Below, in pieces: positions 8,447-17,862 of a stretch of DNA of 64,000 nt; position 1 is the first letter of the stretch; the number at the start of each line of letters is the position of its first letter. Location: NCBI RefSeq assembly GCF_047302285.1, contig NZ_CP154845.1, positions 1,364,001-1,428,000 on the forward strand. The letters run 5' to 3'. Source of the stretch: Robertmurraya sp047302285. GTDB lineage: Bacteria > Bacillota > Bacilli > Bacillales > Cytobacillaceae. Position numbers and translations under genes: made by a program. The notes beneath the pieces were generated by a model. It made no database searches and was not told the DNA's origin. It saw nothing but the letters and a program-made list of their open reading frames with translations.

Positions 8447-9520
8447 CTAAACATTTCGTTTCTCATATTCAAAGGGTTCTTCACACGAGTAAATTGCATG
8501 AAAAAAACCTTTGTACGGAATATCGTCCTCCAAGCATTTTATGAGATACGACAATTCCTCATCACACTCCGGTTCTTCACCATTGTTCCGCATGACCTCA
8601 AATGCATCTACAATACCTTCCATAAGGGTTACTTGGATAAATAAGGGCAATTTATCCAACATCGAATTTTCGATACCGGTTTCGGATTTATATCCCTCAA
8701 GAACTGTTTCAAAATAATTATCCATGAACTGTTTTCGTTTACCAGCGTCTGGTTCAAATTGTATCCAGCCAACTCCGTGCGTCCAGAGACCTGCTAGGTC
8801 AAACATATACCAACAGTAACATGAATTATCGAAATCATATACGGTAATTTGCCCAGTATCAAAATCTATTGAATAATTCCCGTCGTTGTAATCAAAATGG
8901 ACCATACCGAAAGACTCACTATTCCTGTCCAATTCTTTTAAAGATTTAAGGAGGTCTAACATCTTCTCCTTCAGAAGTGGTAATGAACCGGGTATCAGTT
9001 TCTCTATATATTCAGCAGTGTATTTATCAAAAAAACTATAACGACTATGGACAGGAATGTATCCTTTTGATAATTGGTGCATTTTCCCCAATACTTTACC
9101 ACAATTATAATAGTATTCGGTAATTGGAATTCCTTTCCGATACCTATAATTATTTTCCACAAGCATTTTTCCTTTAGCCTTTTTAAACATGCAGATAAAA
9201 AAAGTATGATTATTATGAGTTATCTCTTCCAGCAAATTCCCCTTACGAGAGTTGACTACATCCGAAACACTTCCGCCATGCTCGAATAAATACCTGATAT
9301 ACTCAACTTCACCCTGAAAATCTTCCCGGCTTCTGTCATTTAAGAAGGAGATTCTGAGTATTTTTGCTTCGGTGCCTTTTTTCTCACAGGTATAAACGAC
9401 ATTACGCCCTCCAATATGTGCCTTAACCAGCTTAATTTCATAACCTTCTAACCCGTACAACTCTGATGCTAATGGAAGTAAGTAGGCATCACCGATTTTA
9501 ACTACCTCGTTATAAATCAT
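8447..9520 (-). CDS. APH/choline-kinase-fold phosphotransferase
   Basis: A 357-residue protein; ATG at 9520 with SD AGGGGGAGA. The C-lobe has the family's catalytic loop HFDYNDGN (H-x-D-x-x-x-x-N) followed by the metal-binding aspartate in VYDFDNS, then an aromatic-rich DLAGLWTHG segment as in the phosphotransferase (APH) family. The N-lobe contains a Gly/Lys strand region (HIGGRNVVYTCEKKG). Such kinases phosphorylate small molecules such as aminoglycosides, homoserine or choline; the substrate here cannot be told. It is a single-gene unit with its own terminator at 8322-8354, carried as cargo. Resistance is possible but unproven. Confidence 0.75.
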   Translation of the reverse strand: MIYNEVVKIGDAYLLPLASELYGLEGYEIKLVKAHIGGRNVVYTCEKKGTEAKILRISFLNDRSREDFQGEVEYIRYLFEHGGSVSDVVNSRKGNLLEEITHNNHTFFICMFKKAKGKMLVENNYRYRKGIPITEYYYNCGKVLGKMHQLSKGYIPVHSRYSFFDKYTAEYIEKLIPGSLPLLKEKMLDLLKSLKELDRNSESFGMVHFDYNDGNYSIDFDTGQITVYDFDNSCYCWYMFDLAGLWTHGVGWIQFEPDAGKRKQFMDNYFETVLEGYKSETGIENSMLDKLPLFIQVTLMEGIVDAFEVMRNNGEEPECDEELSYLIKCLEDDIPYKGFFHAIYSCEEPFEYEKRNV

Positions 9521-9673
9521 AAATCTCCCCCTAATTTTTTACCTAGTTAAAAGTATTCTATATAATTCAATCAAATCCCTGTTTAACAAACAGTTTCTTA
9601 TTGAACTATTCTGCATCGTTAGTTGAAGTACAAACCTTAACCTCCCTTTTCTGATGTTCTAATATAGTTTTTC

Positions 9674-10990
9674 CTAACCTTTTATTTTTTGTTTCAACGC
9701 GAGCGCTTTTGCTCGTCTTTCTTCTAGTTCCATAAAATGAATTTCGTTAATGTTGATTTTTTCTGACCGCAAACGTTCAATCGCTTCTTCAATAATTGCA
9801 ACTTCATTGTCGTAGTCTTTGAGTTTTCGAAATGTCATTGCATACGATTTATATAATGCTGGAGCATTATAGCCGTGATATCGTGCTTTATCAAACAACT
9901 CAATAGCTCGCCCATAGTTGCCAACTTTTCGTTCTTTATCGCCTTTTTCCCAATATGGCATCCCTTCGTCAAAGCCCTTTTCCCAATCTTGCAAGTTCTT
10001 TATATCTTTTAGTGGAATTCGATTGTGGGTTGGATTAATCTGTATTTCTTCAGTTGATAAATTATCAACTTCGCCAAACTTATCTTTTAAAAACTTCCAA
10101 ACATCTATTAAATGATAAGTGGGTATATTTCTCCCTAACATCTCTATCGCCTTTTTTTGGTCTTTTTCATAATTCTTTACATCATCGTCACCAATAAATA
10201 TCCAAGCAGTAACTGATTTTGCAAATTGACTTTTAAGTATTTTGTTCCCATTTGTTGATAATAATGCTTTTGTTACACTAAGATATTCGCCTGGATTACC
10301 ACCATAAATGATGTCAATTTCATCTCGCATACTTCGTTTAATAAAAACGACTGCCTTTAAATTTTCATACTTAACTTTATCAAAAGCGCGACATTTTTTT
10401 CCAAAATAATGTTCATCTATCTCGCATGCATAAAAACACGGGGCTGTTTCGAACTGTATTTCAGGTGTGTTAGGACTTCGGTCGTACCCGTTACCTCTTT
10501 TTGTAAATAATGGGATTATACGATTTGTTAGCCTATCGGTTGTTTCATTTAGTATTCTCGTCATTTCTTTACTTTCTAACTCTATTGCTTGTTCTTCAGT
10601 CAAGCCTGTTCGAACAAAGCGAGAGTCCGCATCATACATTCTTCGAATCTTTTCAGCTTCATACGCACGTTCATGGAATGCTTTATAACGGTCTCCACGT
10701 CCTTTTCCAACATAAAATATTTCTCCAGTACTTTTAATAAACCATTCATACACATAAAAATCATTCGCTGTACTGCCAGTAGAAACGCCCACCGGTGATG
10801 AAGAAAACGATAACACAAAATTTTCATTTTCTTCAGATGAAATATTAATAGATATACCCATACCAACTCCAGCATCGTTAGTATTTTTAGGCTGTTTACT
10901 TTTATCTTCTTTTTTTAGTTCAGGAATTTCATGATTACTATTCTTTTTTTCTTGCTTTTTATTCCCAAGTAATTTCCTTATAAATCCCAT
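9674..10990 (-). CDS. GIY-YIG nuclease-like protein with C-terminal TPR helices
   Basis: The start at 10990 (MGFIRKLLGNKKQEKK) is chosen because AAGGGGTG lies 5 bases upstream; the frame is open further left without such a site. The 438-residue protein has a basic low-complexity N-terminus, then a GIY-YIG-type domain at about residues 80-175 (VYEWFIKSTGEIFYVGKG, Arg in the following helix, Glu in EEQAIELESKE). A middle region of ~150 residues is unrecognised. C-terminal TPR-like helices follow (EKGDKERKVGNYGRAIELF, ALYKSYAMTFRKLKDYDNE). GIY-YIG domains cut DNA; a TPR module normally binds proteins. No methylase or partner gene is adjacent. A defence or element-maintenance nuclease is a reasonable guess but not shown. 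Confidence 0.7.
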   Translation of the reverse strand: MGFIRKLLGNKKQEKKNSNHEIPELKKEDKSKQPKNTNDAGVGMGISINISSEENENFVLSFSSSPVGVSTGSTANDFYVYEWFIKSTGEIFYVGKGRGDRYKAFHERAYEAEKIRRMYDADSRFVRTGLTEEQAIELESKEMTRILNETTDRLTNRIIPLFTKRGNGYDRSPNTPEIQFETAPCFYACEIDEHYFGKKCRAFDKVKYENLKAVVFIKRSMRDEIDIIYGGNPGEYLSVTKALLSTNGNKILKSQFAKSVTAWIFIGDDDVKNYEKDQKKAIEMLGRNIPTYHLIDVWKFLKDKFGEVDNLSTEEIQINPTHNRIPLKDIKNLQDWEKGFDEGMPYWEKGDKERKVGNYGRAIELFDKARYHGYNAPALYKSYAMTFRKLKDYDNEVAIIEEAIERLRSEKININEIHFMELEERRAKALALKQKIKG

Positions 10991-11069
10991 TTCAACACCC
11001 CTTTTTGTACTAAAAGAATAATAGTAACTTCTATGATAAAATTTCAGTAAAGCGTCCATCATCCATCCA

Positions 11070-12231
11070 TTACGGGTTCCAATCACATGCCATTCCGTCG
11101 TTGTCCCTATCTAAATCGTGTCTATCACTACCTGGTCCCCCATTTGCTTCATAGAACAATTGAGCCTCCTTTTGAGTAGCAAAATCGGAGCAATCATGGT
11201 CAATAGTTGTAAGGATTACTATCTTCTACTGTCGTTACCGGTTCAGTGTCCTTTTCGTTCCAAAATATTTTTGTAATCCCATAGATTAAAAGAATACTAA
11301 TCACTAAAATGATAAGAACAGGCTTCATCTCCTGCATTAGAGTAAGTTCTTTATCTTCGGTCTTAGCTTTCTTATGCCGTTTATTTTTTTTGTGGATAAA
11401 TAGTAAAACTACACCTAGCAGCACGATGGCGATGATTGGAATAACAATCTTCGCAGTTGGATTCTTAAGTGACCAAAACCAGATATTCTGCTCCCAGGAA
11501 CCTCCTCCACCTGCTACCCACCCCTCATAGTATCCTTCCTGGTAAGGTTTCCTCTCTGCATCGGTATGTCGGGCAATGTAATCATCATATAAATAACCTT
11601 TTACCGCAATTTCATAACCATCTTCATAACCTTCTTCATACATATATTCATCACTCTTTTGCGAGCTTAAATATTTCTCGAATGCTGACGCTTCAACTCC
11701 TAGGGCTACATCCTCAGACGATACGGTTTCATATTCATCAGGCTTTTCACTTTCCGAATCTGCGTATCCGTCTGCATATCCTTCCCCATATGAAGGTTCA
11801 TCAACGGTAAGATAGGGTTCTTCATTGTATTCATACTCATTTTGAGAGTCTTCAAAACCTGCGTCGTACCCAAATTGATAACTATCTTCAAAACAGACTT
11901 GTAATCCTTCAAAATGTCCGTCTTCTATACCTGCTTCGTAGCCGTTGCCAAATTCCTGTGGTCCTTCCCACCACCATTCATAATCTTCTTCGCAAACTGA
12001 GGTGTAAGAATAGGCGTAATCGTAACCTTGGTTATATCCATCGGAATAGTAGTCAACGCTGGGATGGGAATTATGATAATGATATTCCCCGTACTCCAAT
12101 CCCCATTTCTCACAGTTCGTTCGACAAGTATGCCCCCCGCTAGAGTCAGTACCTCCCGGATGTGCAAGAGTCACTAATGGGAAAAATAACAGTAAAACAA
12201 ATATCAATGTAGCTATTTTTCTATGAACCAC
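11070..12231 (-). pseudogene. Secreted YHYH/excalibur membrane protein with frameshift near its C-terminus
   Basis: GTG start at 12231 with SD GAGGGAG. A signal peptide (IATLIFVLLLFFPLVTLAHP) is followed by the YHYH module HTCRTNCEKWGLEYGEYHYH, then at least six Gly-Tyr repeats of the type GYxxGYxDG, and two membrane segments (IVIPIIAIVLLGVVLLFI; VLIILVISILLIYGI). The frame stops at 11200. Directly after, one base out of frame, comes a complete excalibur calcium-binding domain (DHDCSDFATQKEAQLFYEAN, then DLDRDNDGMACDW), ending at 11070. YHYH and excalibur domains occur together in Bacillus surface proteins, so one ancestral gene with a single-base indel near 11205 is the simplest reading. The 343-residue first part may still be made. 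Confidence 0.65.
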
Positions 12232-12594
12232 GTATCTCCCTCACTAACCGTATTTTTGTAGAACTGATATTTTATATAGTAATATTTTACCACTTCCCTC
12301 ATTCAATCGAATAGTAAATTTTGGAATACATTTCAGATATTCTATGAAAACTTTCTCATCAATAATTCGCCTTAAAACCACTATCTAGTATTTAACTTTA
12401 TAAAACTGTTTATCTAGGGCTGTGGTGCGTAAAATTTAGGATTGGTAACATAATTGAATTGAAGTTTTTATATGTCTAAATTATTGAAAATAATATTCAA
12501 AAATTCTTTCATTGTTGGTACTCTGTATATACTGAGTGCCACTTTGGGTTTCATTTAAAATAACTCAAATCAATAACATGAGGGAGAAAAATAA
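12232..12594. other. Non-coding spacer with no recognised gene
   Basis: This AT-rich stretch lies between the divergent surface-protein gene (minus) and the gene at 12595 (plus). It should hold both promoters, but I see no box pair good enough to name and no stable hairpin. Confidence 0.4.
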
Positions 12595-13293
12595 ATGGAA
12601 AAAGTCTTTGAACAGTTGTATCTACAATATGCTAACTTATTTGCTGAAATATTAAAGGTACAAGAAACACTTGAAATCATGGCGGAATCGCAAGGGATTG
12701 ATATAGATGCTCCAAAGGAAGAACTTGAAAATAACTTTACTTATATTGATGGTTTAAAAGAAAAGAATAACAATCTTGAGCCTATACATTTTAAATCTAT
12801 ATTGGATGATACATATAAAAATACAATAAGAGCCAATATCGTGAATATTGTTGAAAGGAACATTCCCACCCATATAACTGATATAAATGAACGGATAAAA
12901 TACAAGGAAGAGTTAATTAGGGAATGGTCCGATTTAATTGTTGAAGTTACTGGTCACGGTCGCCGTTCCGCCCAGGAAGTTTTTAAGGGAAATCAAGATA
13001 TAAATGCCGATGTGATATTGATAATGGAAAAAGTTATCCCGCAAATTGACAGAGACGATATTTTAGGTAGACGCGAGAAAACCAATGTTTATGAATCCGA
13101 ATTTGTTCTTGAAAAATTAAGAAAACAGATAAGTAAAGATAAAACATTGGCGGTAGATATTGAAAAAATATTAAACACATTATTGCGATTTTTAAACAAG
13201 GTGGATGATAAGTACATTGGTGATATTGCCGAACTTGTAATACCATGTCTGGAAGATTGTTTTGATAAACTAAAAATGAATAATGGGTCGTAA
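12595..13293 (+). CDS. Hypothetical helical cargo protein, 232 aa
   Basis: ATG with SD GAGGGAGAA. The product is all-helical by composition, with repeated acidic/basic heptad-like stretches and no Cys cluster, membrane segment or signal peptide. A charged EVTGHGRRSAQEVFKGNQD segment sits near residue 120. I do not recognise the family. It is the last cargo gene before recombinase C and is followed by its own terminator at 13368. Confidence 0.6.
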   Translation: MEKVFEQLYLQYANLFAEILKVQETLEIMAESQGIDIDAPKEELENNFTYIDGLKEKNNNLEPIHFKSILDDTYKNTIRANIVNIVERNIPTHITDINERIKYKEELIREWSDLIVEVTGHGRRSAQEVFKGNQDINADVILIMEKVIPQIDRDDILGRREKTNVYESEFVLEKLRKQISKDKTLAVDIEKILNTLLRFLNKVDDKYIGDIAELVIPCLEDCFDKLKMNNGS

Positions 13294-13367
13294 GAATTTT
13301 ACGCTTTCAAGTAGTAAATTCAACGTTTAACCGTATTTAAAAAATTATTTTTACTATTAAAATTTGA

Positions 13368-13400
13368 GGTGTGTTACAAAACAATGTAACGCATCTTTTT
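13368..13400 (+). terminator. Intrinsic terminator before recombinase C
   Basis: GTGTTACA and TGTAACGC form an 8-bp stem with one mismatch around a six-base A-rich loop, followed by TCTTTTTTAT. It separates cargo from the right-hand recombinase operon. Confidence 0.65.
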
Positions 13401-13590
13401 TATGAAAGGGTATTTAATTTTCCAGCAATTTGTCATATAATACAAATAAGAATTACGAACATTAGTTCTTATTTTATTGCTAAATTAAATTAGAAACACC
13501 ATACAATCAGGCAAGATATATTGTAATAATCCCCATAATTTAAAGGAATATCGAAAATCCTTTTTAAAAAGACTGAAATTTGGAAGGGGG

Positions 13591-13641
13591 TTGGATTTGA
13601 TAGAAGAAAAAAATGAAGATTTTCAACTTAAATTTCATTAA
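13591..13641 (+). CDS. Possible 16-codon leader peptide ahead of recombinase C
   Basis: TTG at 13591 immediately follows a strong SD (GGAAGGGGG) and opens a 16-codon acidic peptide (MDLIEEKNEDFQLKFH). Its stop overlaps the SD (AAAGGAGAT) of recombinase C. Such placement would couple translation of the recombinase to the leader. It may equally be a decayed start of a longer gene. Evidence is positional only. Confidence 0.3.
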   Translation: MDLIEEKNEDFQLKFH

Positions 13642-13656
13642 AGGAGATATAAATAT

Positions 13657-16107
13657 ATGAGTACATCCGTTCTTCAGCCACTCATTGAAGAAACACTTTT
13701 AAAAGTAGATAACAAACTTGATATATTTACCCTCGATGAGTATTTAAGAATTAGAAATATTTTTGGATATTCTAACAATGACTATGTGAAAATGTTTCGA
13801 GTGTTAAAAGAAAATGGGATGTTTTCTAAAAATCAATTATCTTCCATAACACTAAAGTTTATGAAAAAATTTAGTCCTCACTTACAGGCAGAGCTTTTGT
13901 CTTATATAACTATTAATATGTTATTTGCCAGACTTCCAATGAACAGGGAAATTATTGAAACATATGTTTATAAAACCCCGAGCCCTCAAAGAAAAAGTGC
14001 ATTATATTACGTCTATAAAAAAGCGAAGCCTAAGTATTTTCCGGAATTGAATGATGTCCAAGATGAGCAGAATCGACTTAAATATTTATATACTTCTTTA
14101 GTTTTGTTTTATAAACCTAATGAGCTAAGCGATGAGGTTGTTATAAATGAATTAGTAAAACATTGTGGAAAAGGTGGAATATTTGCTGCATTAAAAGGCA
14201 ATAGAGTTGAAAGGATAAGGCAATTTGTAACAATATCCGCTTATGATTTCATTCAAAATGGAATTTTATTGCAAAGGGATAATTTGTTAGAGTACCTCTT
14301 CAATAGAACTATGGGGAAGGAAACTCTAAATGAAGAAGATAAGATTTGGAAACATTTCCATGAAAGAATGGATAAACATAGTAATACAGAATTCTTTCTT
14401 GCTCTGGAATTACAAGTAAACGAGTATTTCAGTAAAAAAAATTCTAAAGCTGCAACAATAGAAACTAAAATTCGATGTTGGGCTGATTTTACTGATTTTG
14501 CTATTAATAATGAGTGTGTTTGTTTAAAGGATGTTACTCCTGTGTTAAGGGATATATACATTGGTGCATATCTATATGAAAAATCATTAATAAATGATTT
14601 CGGACATATTAGAACAATCATTAGAAATTACAACGAGAATATATATGGTTCTGATATAGATAAATATTTTGATGACACTATTTTTAGTCAAATTCATATT
14701 CCTAAAAAACCAAGAGATGCGACACACATTGCTTATATGGAATCTGCACATGGCGCCTTGGTTTCATCAGTATACAGTGAAATTTACAAAACAAAAGTAG
14801 AATTAGAAAAGGCGCTATGGTCAAATGAAATTCAAAAGCGATTTTTTCTTTCTAGAATTATTTGGTTAACATTTTTGACAGGGGCTCGCATTTCTGAAAT
14901 TAGTGAACTGGAATTGGATAAGGTGAAAAGTACTTTAAAGCATAAGAAGCCATATTTTATTATTAAGACAAAGAAAAAAAATTCAGATAGGGTATTTGAA
15001 TTATATAGAGGTAAAAATAATGAATATGACATGGTGCATTTTGATATTTTAAATGAAACTATTAAAATATCCGAAAGAATGTATGAAAACGTAAAGGAAC
15101 CCAGCAGTAAAACAAGATGGTTATTTCCAAACCAATTTTTAAAACATTTTTCTCACTCCCAATTGAGTAATTATCTTGATGGTGTTCAAAAAAAGAATGC
15201 AATTATTTGTGGTTCTCACTATGATATAATGCAACGGGATTTATATAATAGTTATCAAGATATGGAGCGTAAGGTTGAAGAACCTACTCCGCTATTTAGT
15301 TTACATGAAATTAGACATATGCACATTGATAAGTTGGTTCTGTATGGAATGACTAATTCTATCGAGATAGCTAAGACTATTGGACATCAAAACGAGGAGA
15401 GTCAGGAAACATATAAAAAAGCAGCTTTTGGTGTTATGGATGTAGCAAAGTTAATGGAAGAAAATGACCATTACGGGGCAAAAAATAAATTAGTATCGCC
15501 AAGTTCGTTCATTATAGATGATAGTATTAATAGAAAGCAGATGCTTTTGAATAATGATATTGAAATTTACTTGGACGAACTAAAGATAAATGAACATATA
15601 ACTAACGAACAAGCTATTGATTATATTGATATAAATACAAATTGCGAAACCAAAGTTTCTTGTGGAGAAAATGGTCTTGGCTGCTTAGGATGTAACGATT
15701 TTGTTTCTGGTAGAGCATCACATGAGGCTGTTCTTAATTTTGCAGTTATTTTAGAGAATCAACTAAAAGTTATTGATTTTGAAATACAAAGGTTGAATGA
15801 CAAAAATCTTCGTAAGAAACAACAATTTAATAGTTTTCAGATGTTATTAATGACAATACTTGATAGATTTGAAGGTATTGAAAAGGCTAAAAGCAGGACA
15901 CTTCTAGCCCAAGAAAACTTTAATTGGAGTAACGAAGAAGCTGTGAAATTCTTATCGAAGTTAGTTAAAAGAGTTCGTAAGGTTGATTTTGATAAGGAAG
16001 TTATTAAAATGATTAAGAATGAAATGAATAAGGGGAAACTTCATGATGGAATAGTTTCGAGAATTCACTTGATTGTTAGCAGAACTAACAAGAAGGTGTT
16101 TTCATGA
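13657..16107 (+). CDS. Large tyrosine recombinase C of the element
   Basis: An 816-residue protein with SD AAAGGAGAT. It has a long N-terminal helical region (about residues 1-380), then a complete catalytic domain: R411 (LTGARISEIS), H550-x-x-R553 (HEIRH), H577 (IGHQNEESQ) and Y586 (ETYKKA). A Cys cluster follows (NCETKVSCGENGLGCLGC, about residues 667-685), then a coiled-coil-like tail (FEIQRLNDKNLRKKQQF). The domain order matches recombinase B, suggesting duplication. Its stop overlaps the next gene's start (ATGA), so the two are translationally coupled. The pair would catalyse strand exchange at element ends with recombinase B. Confidence 0.88.
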   Translation: MSTSVLQPLIEETLLKVDNKLDIFTLDEYLRIRNIFGYSNNDYVKMFRVLKENGMFSKNQLSSITLKFMKKFSPHLQAELLSYITINMLFARLPMNREIIETYVYKTPSPQRKSALYYVYKKAKPKYFPELNDVQDEQNRLKYLYTSLVLFYKPNELSDEVVINELVKHCGKGGIFAALKGNRVERIRQFVTISAYDFIQNGILLQRDNLLEYLFNRTMGKETLNEEDKIWKHFHERMDKHSNTEFFLALELQVNEYFSKKNSKAATIETKIRCWADFTDFAINNECVCLKDVTPVLRDIYIGAYLYEKSLINDFGHIRTIIRNYNENIYGSDIDKYFDDTIFSQIHIPKKPRDATHIAYMESAHGALVSSVYSEIYKTKVELEKALWSNEIQKRFFLSRIIWLTFLTGARISEISELELDKVKSTLKHKKPYFIIKTKKKNSDRVFELYRGKNNEYDMVHFDILNETIKISERMYENVKEPSSKTRWLFPNQFLKHFSHSQLSNYLDGVQKKNAIICGSHYDIMQRDLYNSYQDMERKVEEPTPLFSLHEIRHMHIDKLVLYGMTNSIEIAKTIGHQNEESQETYKKAAFGVMDVAKLMEENDHYGAKNKLVSPSSFIIDDSINRKQMLLNNDIEIYLDELKINEHITNEQAIDYIDINTNCETKVSCGENGLGCLGCNDFVSGRASHEAVLNFAVILENQLKVIDFEIQRLNDKNLRKKQQFNSFQMLLMTILDRFEGIEKAKSRTLLAQENFNWSNEEAVKFLSKLVKRVRKVDFDKEVIKMIKNEMNKGKLHDGIVSRIHLIVSRTNKKVFS

Positions 16108-16907
16108 ATAGCAGAAATGAGTATCTAAGAAAAATGAAGGAGGAGGCTGTATTTAATGCCATTCAATTTTTAAGTGATAATGGTATTAACAGAATAACAA
16201 ACAAAAAAATCGTAGATACCATTATTAAACTATATCCAATTGAAAACGATGACAGAAATAGGGATAGACATATTAATGTTAATACCCTTTCTAAATCAGA
16301 TTATTATAAAGAGAATATTCCTAAGTGGATAGCCAAGATAAAGGGTGTCAAACCTAATGAGAAATCTTTAAAAGCAGCGCAAGAGGCAAAAGCAAGAAAA
16401 CTTCGTGAGAAGTTGAAAACAATAGAAAGGTACGCAAACGAGTTAATTACGGGCATTGTTAAGGGTGAAATAGAATGTAACAAATTTACTAAGAGTTTTT
16501 TGCGGGAATGGATTGTTGTAAATAAACAAATGGAACTAAGCACAAGTATCTTTTCTTCCACAGATGAATATATAAAATTGTTCGAAAAAATTGAAACAAA
16601 GTTTTATAGTAAAGATAGACAAGTTGAAAACCATAATGGGATTAGTACTAAAGATTATGGGAAACTAAAACGCGATTTAAAGATTGCAAATTCTAAGTTG
16701 GAGCACTTTGTAACAAACTTGTATGTATCAGAAAATAATTCTAATTTGCCTGTCATTGAAACTAGCGGAAACCAATTCAAAGGGATATACCTAAATAAAG
16801 ATGATGTCTATCAATACTTGGATTTTATGAGGGATAAATTGGAGAGCGAAATAGATGCTGGCTTGTTTTTTAAGTCGATTGTTGCAGAGAGCCGTATTAA
16901 AAAATAA
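16104..16907 (+). CDS. Helical accessory protein coupled to recombinase C
   Basis: A 267-residue protein starting inside the recombinase C stop codon. The N-terminal ~80 residues resemble a small DNA-binding helical domain (NAIQFLSDNGINRITNKKIV...NTLSKSDYYKENIP). A Lys/Glu-rich coiled coil follows (AQEAKARKLREKLKTIERYA), then a less structured C-terminus. Position and character recall TnpC of Tn554 or the small GinD protein of GInt islands, both needed with multi-recombinase sets, but sequence similarity cannot be tested here. The divergent mutM begins 33 bp downstream. Confidence 0.6.
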   Translation: MNSRNEYLRKMKEEAVFNAIQFLSDNGINRITNKKIVDTIIKLYPIENDDRNRDRHINVNTLSKSDYYKENIPKWIAKIKGVKPNEKSLKAAQEAKARKLREKLKTIERYANELITGIVKGEIECNKFTKSFLREWIVVNKQMELSTSIFSSTDEYIKLFEKIETKFYSKDRQVENHNGISTKDYGKLKRDLKIANSKLEHFVTNLYVSENNSNLPVIETSGNQFKGIYLNKDDVYQYLDFMRDKLESEIDAGLFFKSIVAESRIKK

Positions 16908-16939
16908 ATTATATATAGTTAGAAGAAAGGAGGATAAAT

Positions 16940-17809
16940 ATGCCAGAGGGTCCAGAAGTACAGCAAGTATTAAATTCTTTAGAACCAAAAATTTTGGAAA
17001 AGGTAATAACAAGTGTAGATGTTTTTCATCAAAAAATTACCATTCCTTTAAAAAATATAGGAAGACAAAATGTTGAAATTTTTAGCGACCGTTTAGAAGG
17101 TTCCAAAATAAGAAAACTTGAACGTAAGGGAAAGTACCTTATTTTTCATTGTGAGCAAGCGGATTCTTCTACAATATATATGGTATCCCATCTGGGTATG
17201 ACTGGGGCATTTTTTAATGTAAATACACTTGAGGAGATTGCACCTAATTATAGGAAACACATTCATTTGCAGATTACATTAAAAGACAAATCAATCTTAG
17301 TTTATTCTGACCAGAGGCGCTTTGGTTGGATAGGAGCATTAACAGCGGAGGAATATATGAATTATACCCCAGTTCAAAAGGTAGGACCCGACCCCTCCTC
17401 TCCCACAGCTCCCCAAATGTTTTTATACAACATACGAAGAAAAACACTACAAAACAAGCCGATAAAAAAAGTTATTATGATGCCTGAGATAATACAGGGG
17501 GTGGGAAATATTTATGCAGCGGAATGTCTTTTTCGCGCTAGAATACACCCGTTAACTCCCGTTGGAAAGGTTACTGATGAGAAATTGTTGGTATTGTTGT
17601 CACATATTAAAGACACTTTTGAATTAGCGATAAATATGGGTGGTTCATCGATTCGGAACTACGTAAACTCAGAAGGAATTAAAGGAACGTTTCAGGAACT
17701 GCATATGGTATATAATAAAAAATCTTGTCCAGAATGCGGAAGGGATATAGATAACGTAAAAATTGATGGGCGTTCATCCTTCTTTTGTCCACACTGCCAG
17801 AAGGATTGA
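16940..17809 (+). CDS. mutM: Element-borne MutM (formamidopyrimidine-DNA glycosylase)
   Basis: A 289-residue bifunctional glycosylase/AP lyase that removes oxidised purines such as 8-oxoguanine. It starts MPEGPEVQQV: Pro2 is the catalytic nucleophile and Glu3 the acid, with a conserved Lys near residue 60 (ERKGKYL). The H2TH region reads PEIIQGVGNIYAAE. The C-terminal zinc finger is complete (CPECGRDI...DGRSSFFCPHCQ). It starts MPEG, where typical Bacillus MutM begins MPEL, and differs clearly from the host remnant at 18260, so it is a divergent copy and not a tandem duplicate. It lies 33 bp behind the accessory gene with SD AAAGGAGG, so it is probably co-transcribed with recombinase C. It appears to replace the host gene destroyed by insertion. 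Confidence 0.92.
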   Translation: MPEGPEVQQVLNSLEPKILEKVITSVDVFHQKITIPLKNIGRQNVEIFSDRLEGSKIRKLERKGKYLIFHCEQADSSTIYMVSHLGMTGAFFNVNTLEEIAPNYRKHIHLQITLKDKSILVYSDQRRFGWIGALTAEEYMNYTPVQKVGPDPSSPTAPQMFLYNIRRKTLQNKPIKKVIMMPEIIQGVGNIYAAECLFRARIHPLTPVGKVTDEKLLVLLSHIKDTFELAINMGGSSIRNYVNSEGIKGTFQELHMVYNKKSCPECGRDIDNVKIDGRSSFFCPHCQKD

Positions 17810-17830
17810 TTATATAAATATTATTATTAA

Positions 17831-17862
17831 AATAGGATGCTCGTGGAGTATCTTATTTTTTG
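17831..17862 (+). terminator. Intrinsic terminator after element mutM
   Basis: AATAGGATGCTC and GAGTATCTTATT pair over 12 positions (three G-U) around a 3-base loop, followed by a T run. It ends the recombinase C/accessory/mutM transcript. Confidence 0.75.

Noticed and set aside
9918..10798. Several plus-strand frames opposite the GIY-YIG gene
   Set aside because: They overlap a minus-strand gene with recognisable domains and lack start signals.
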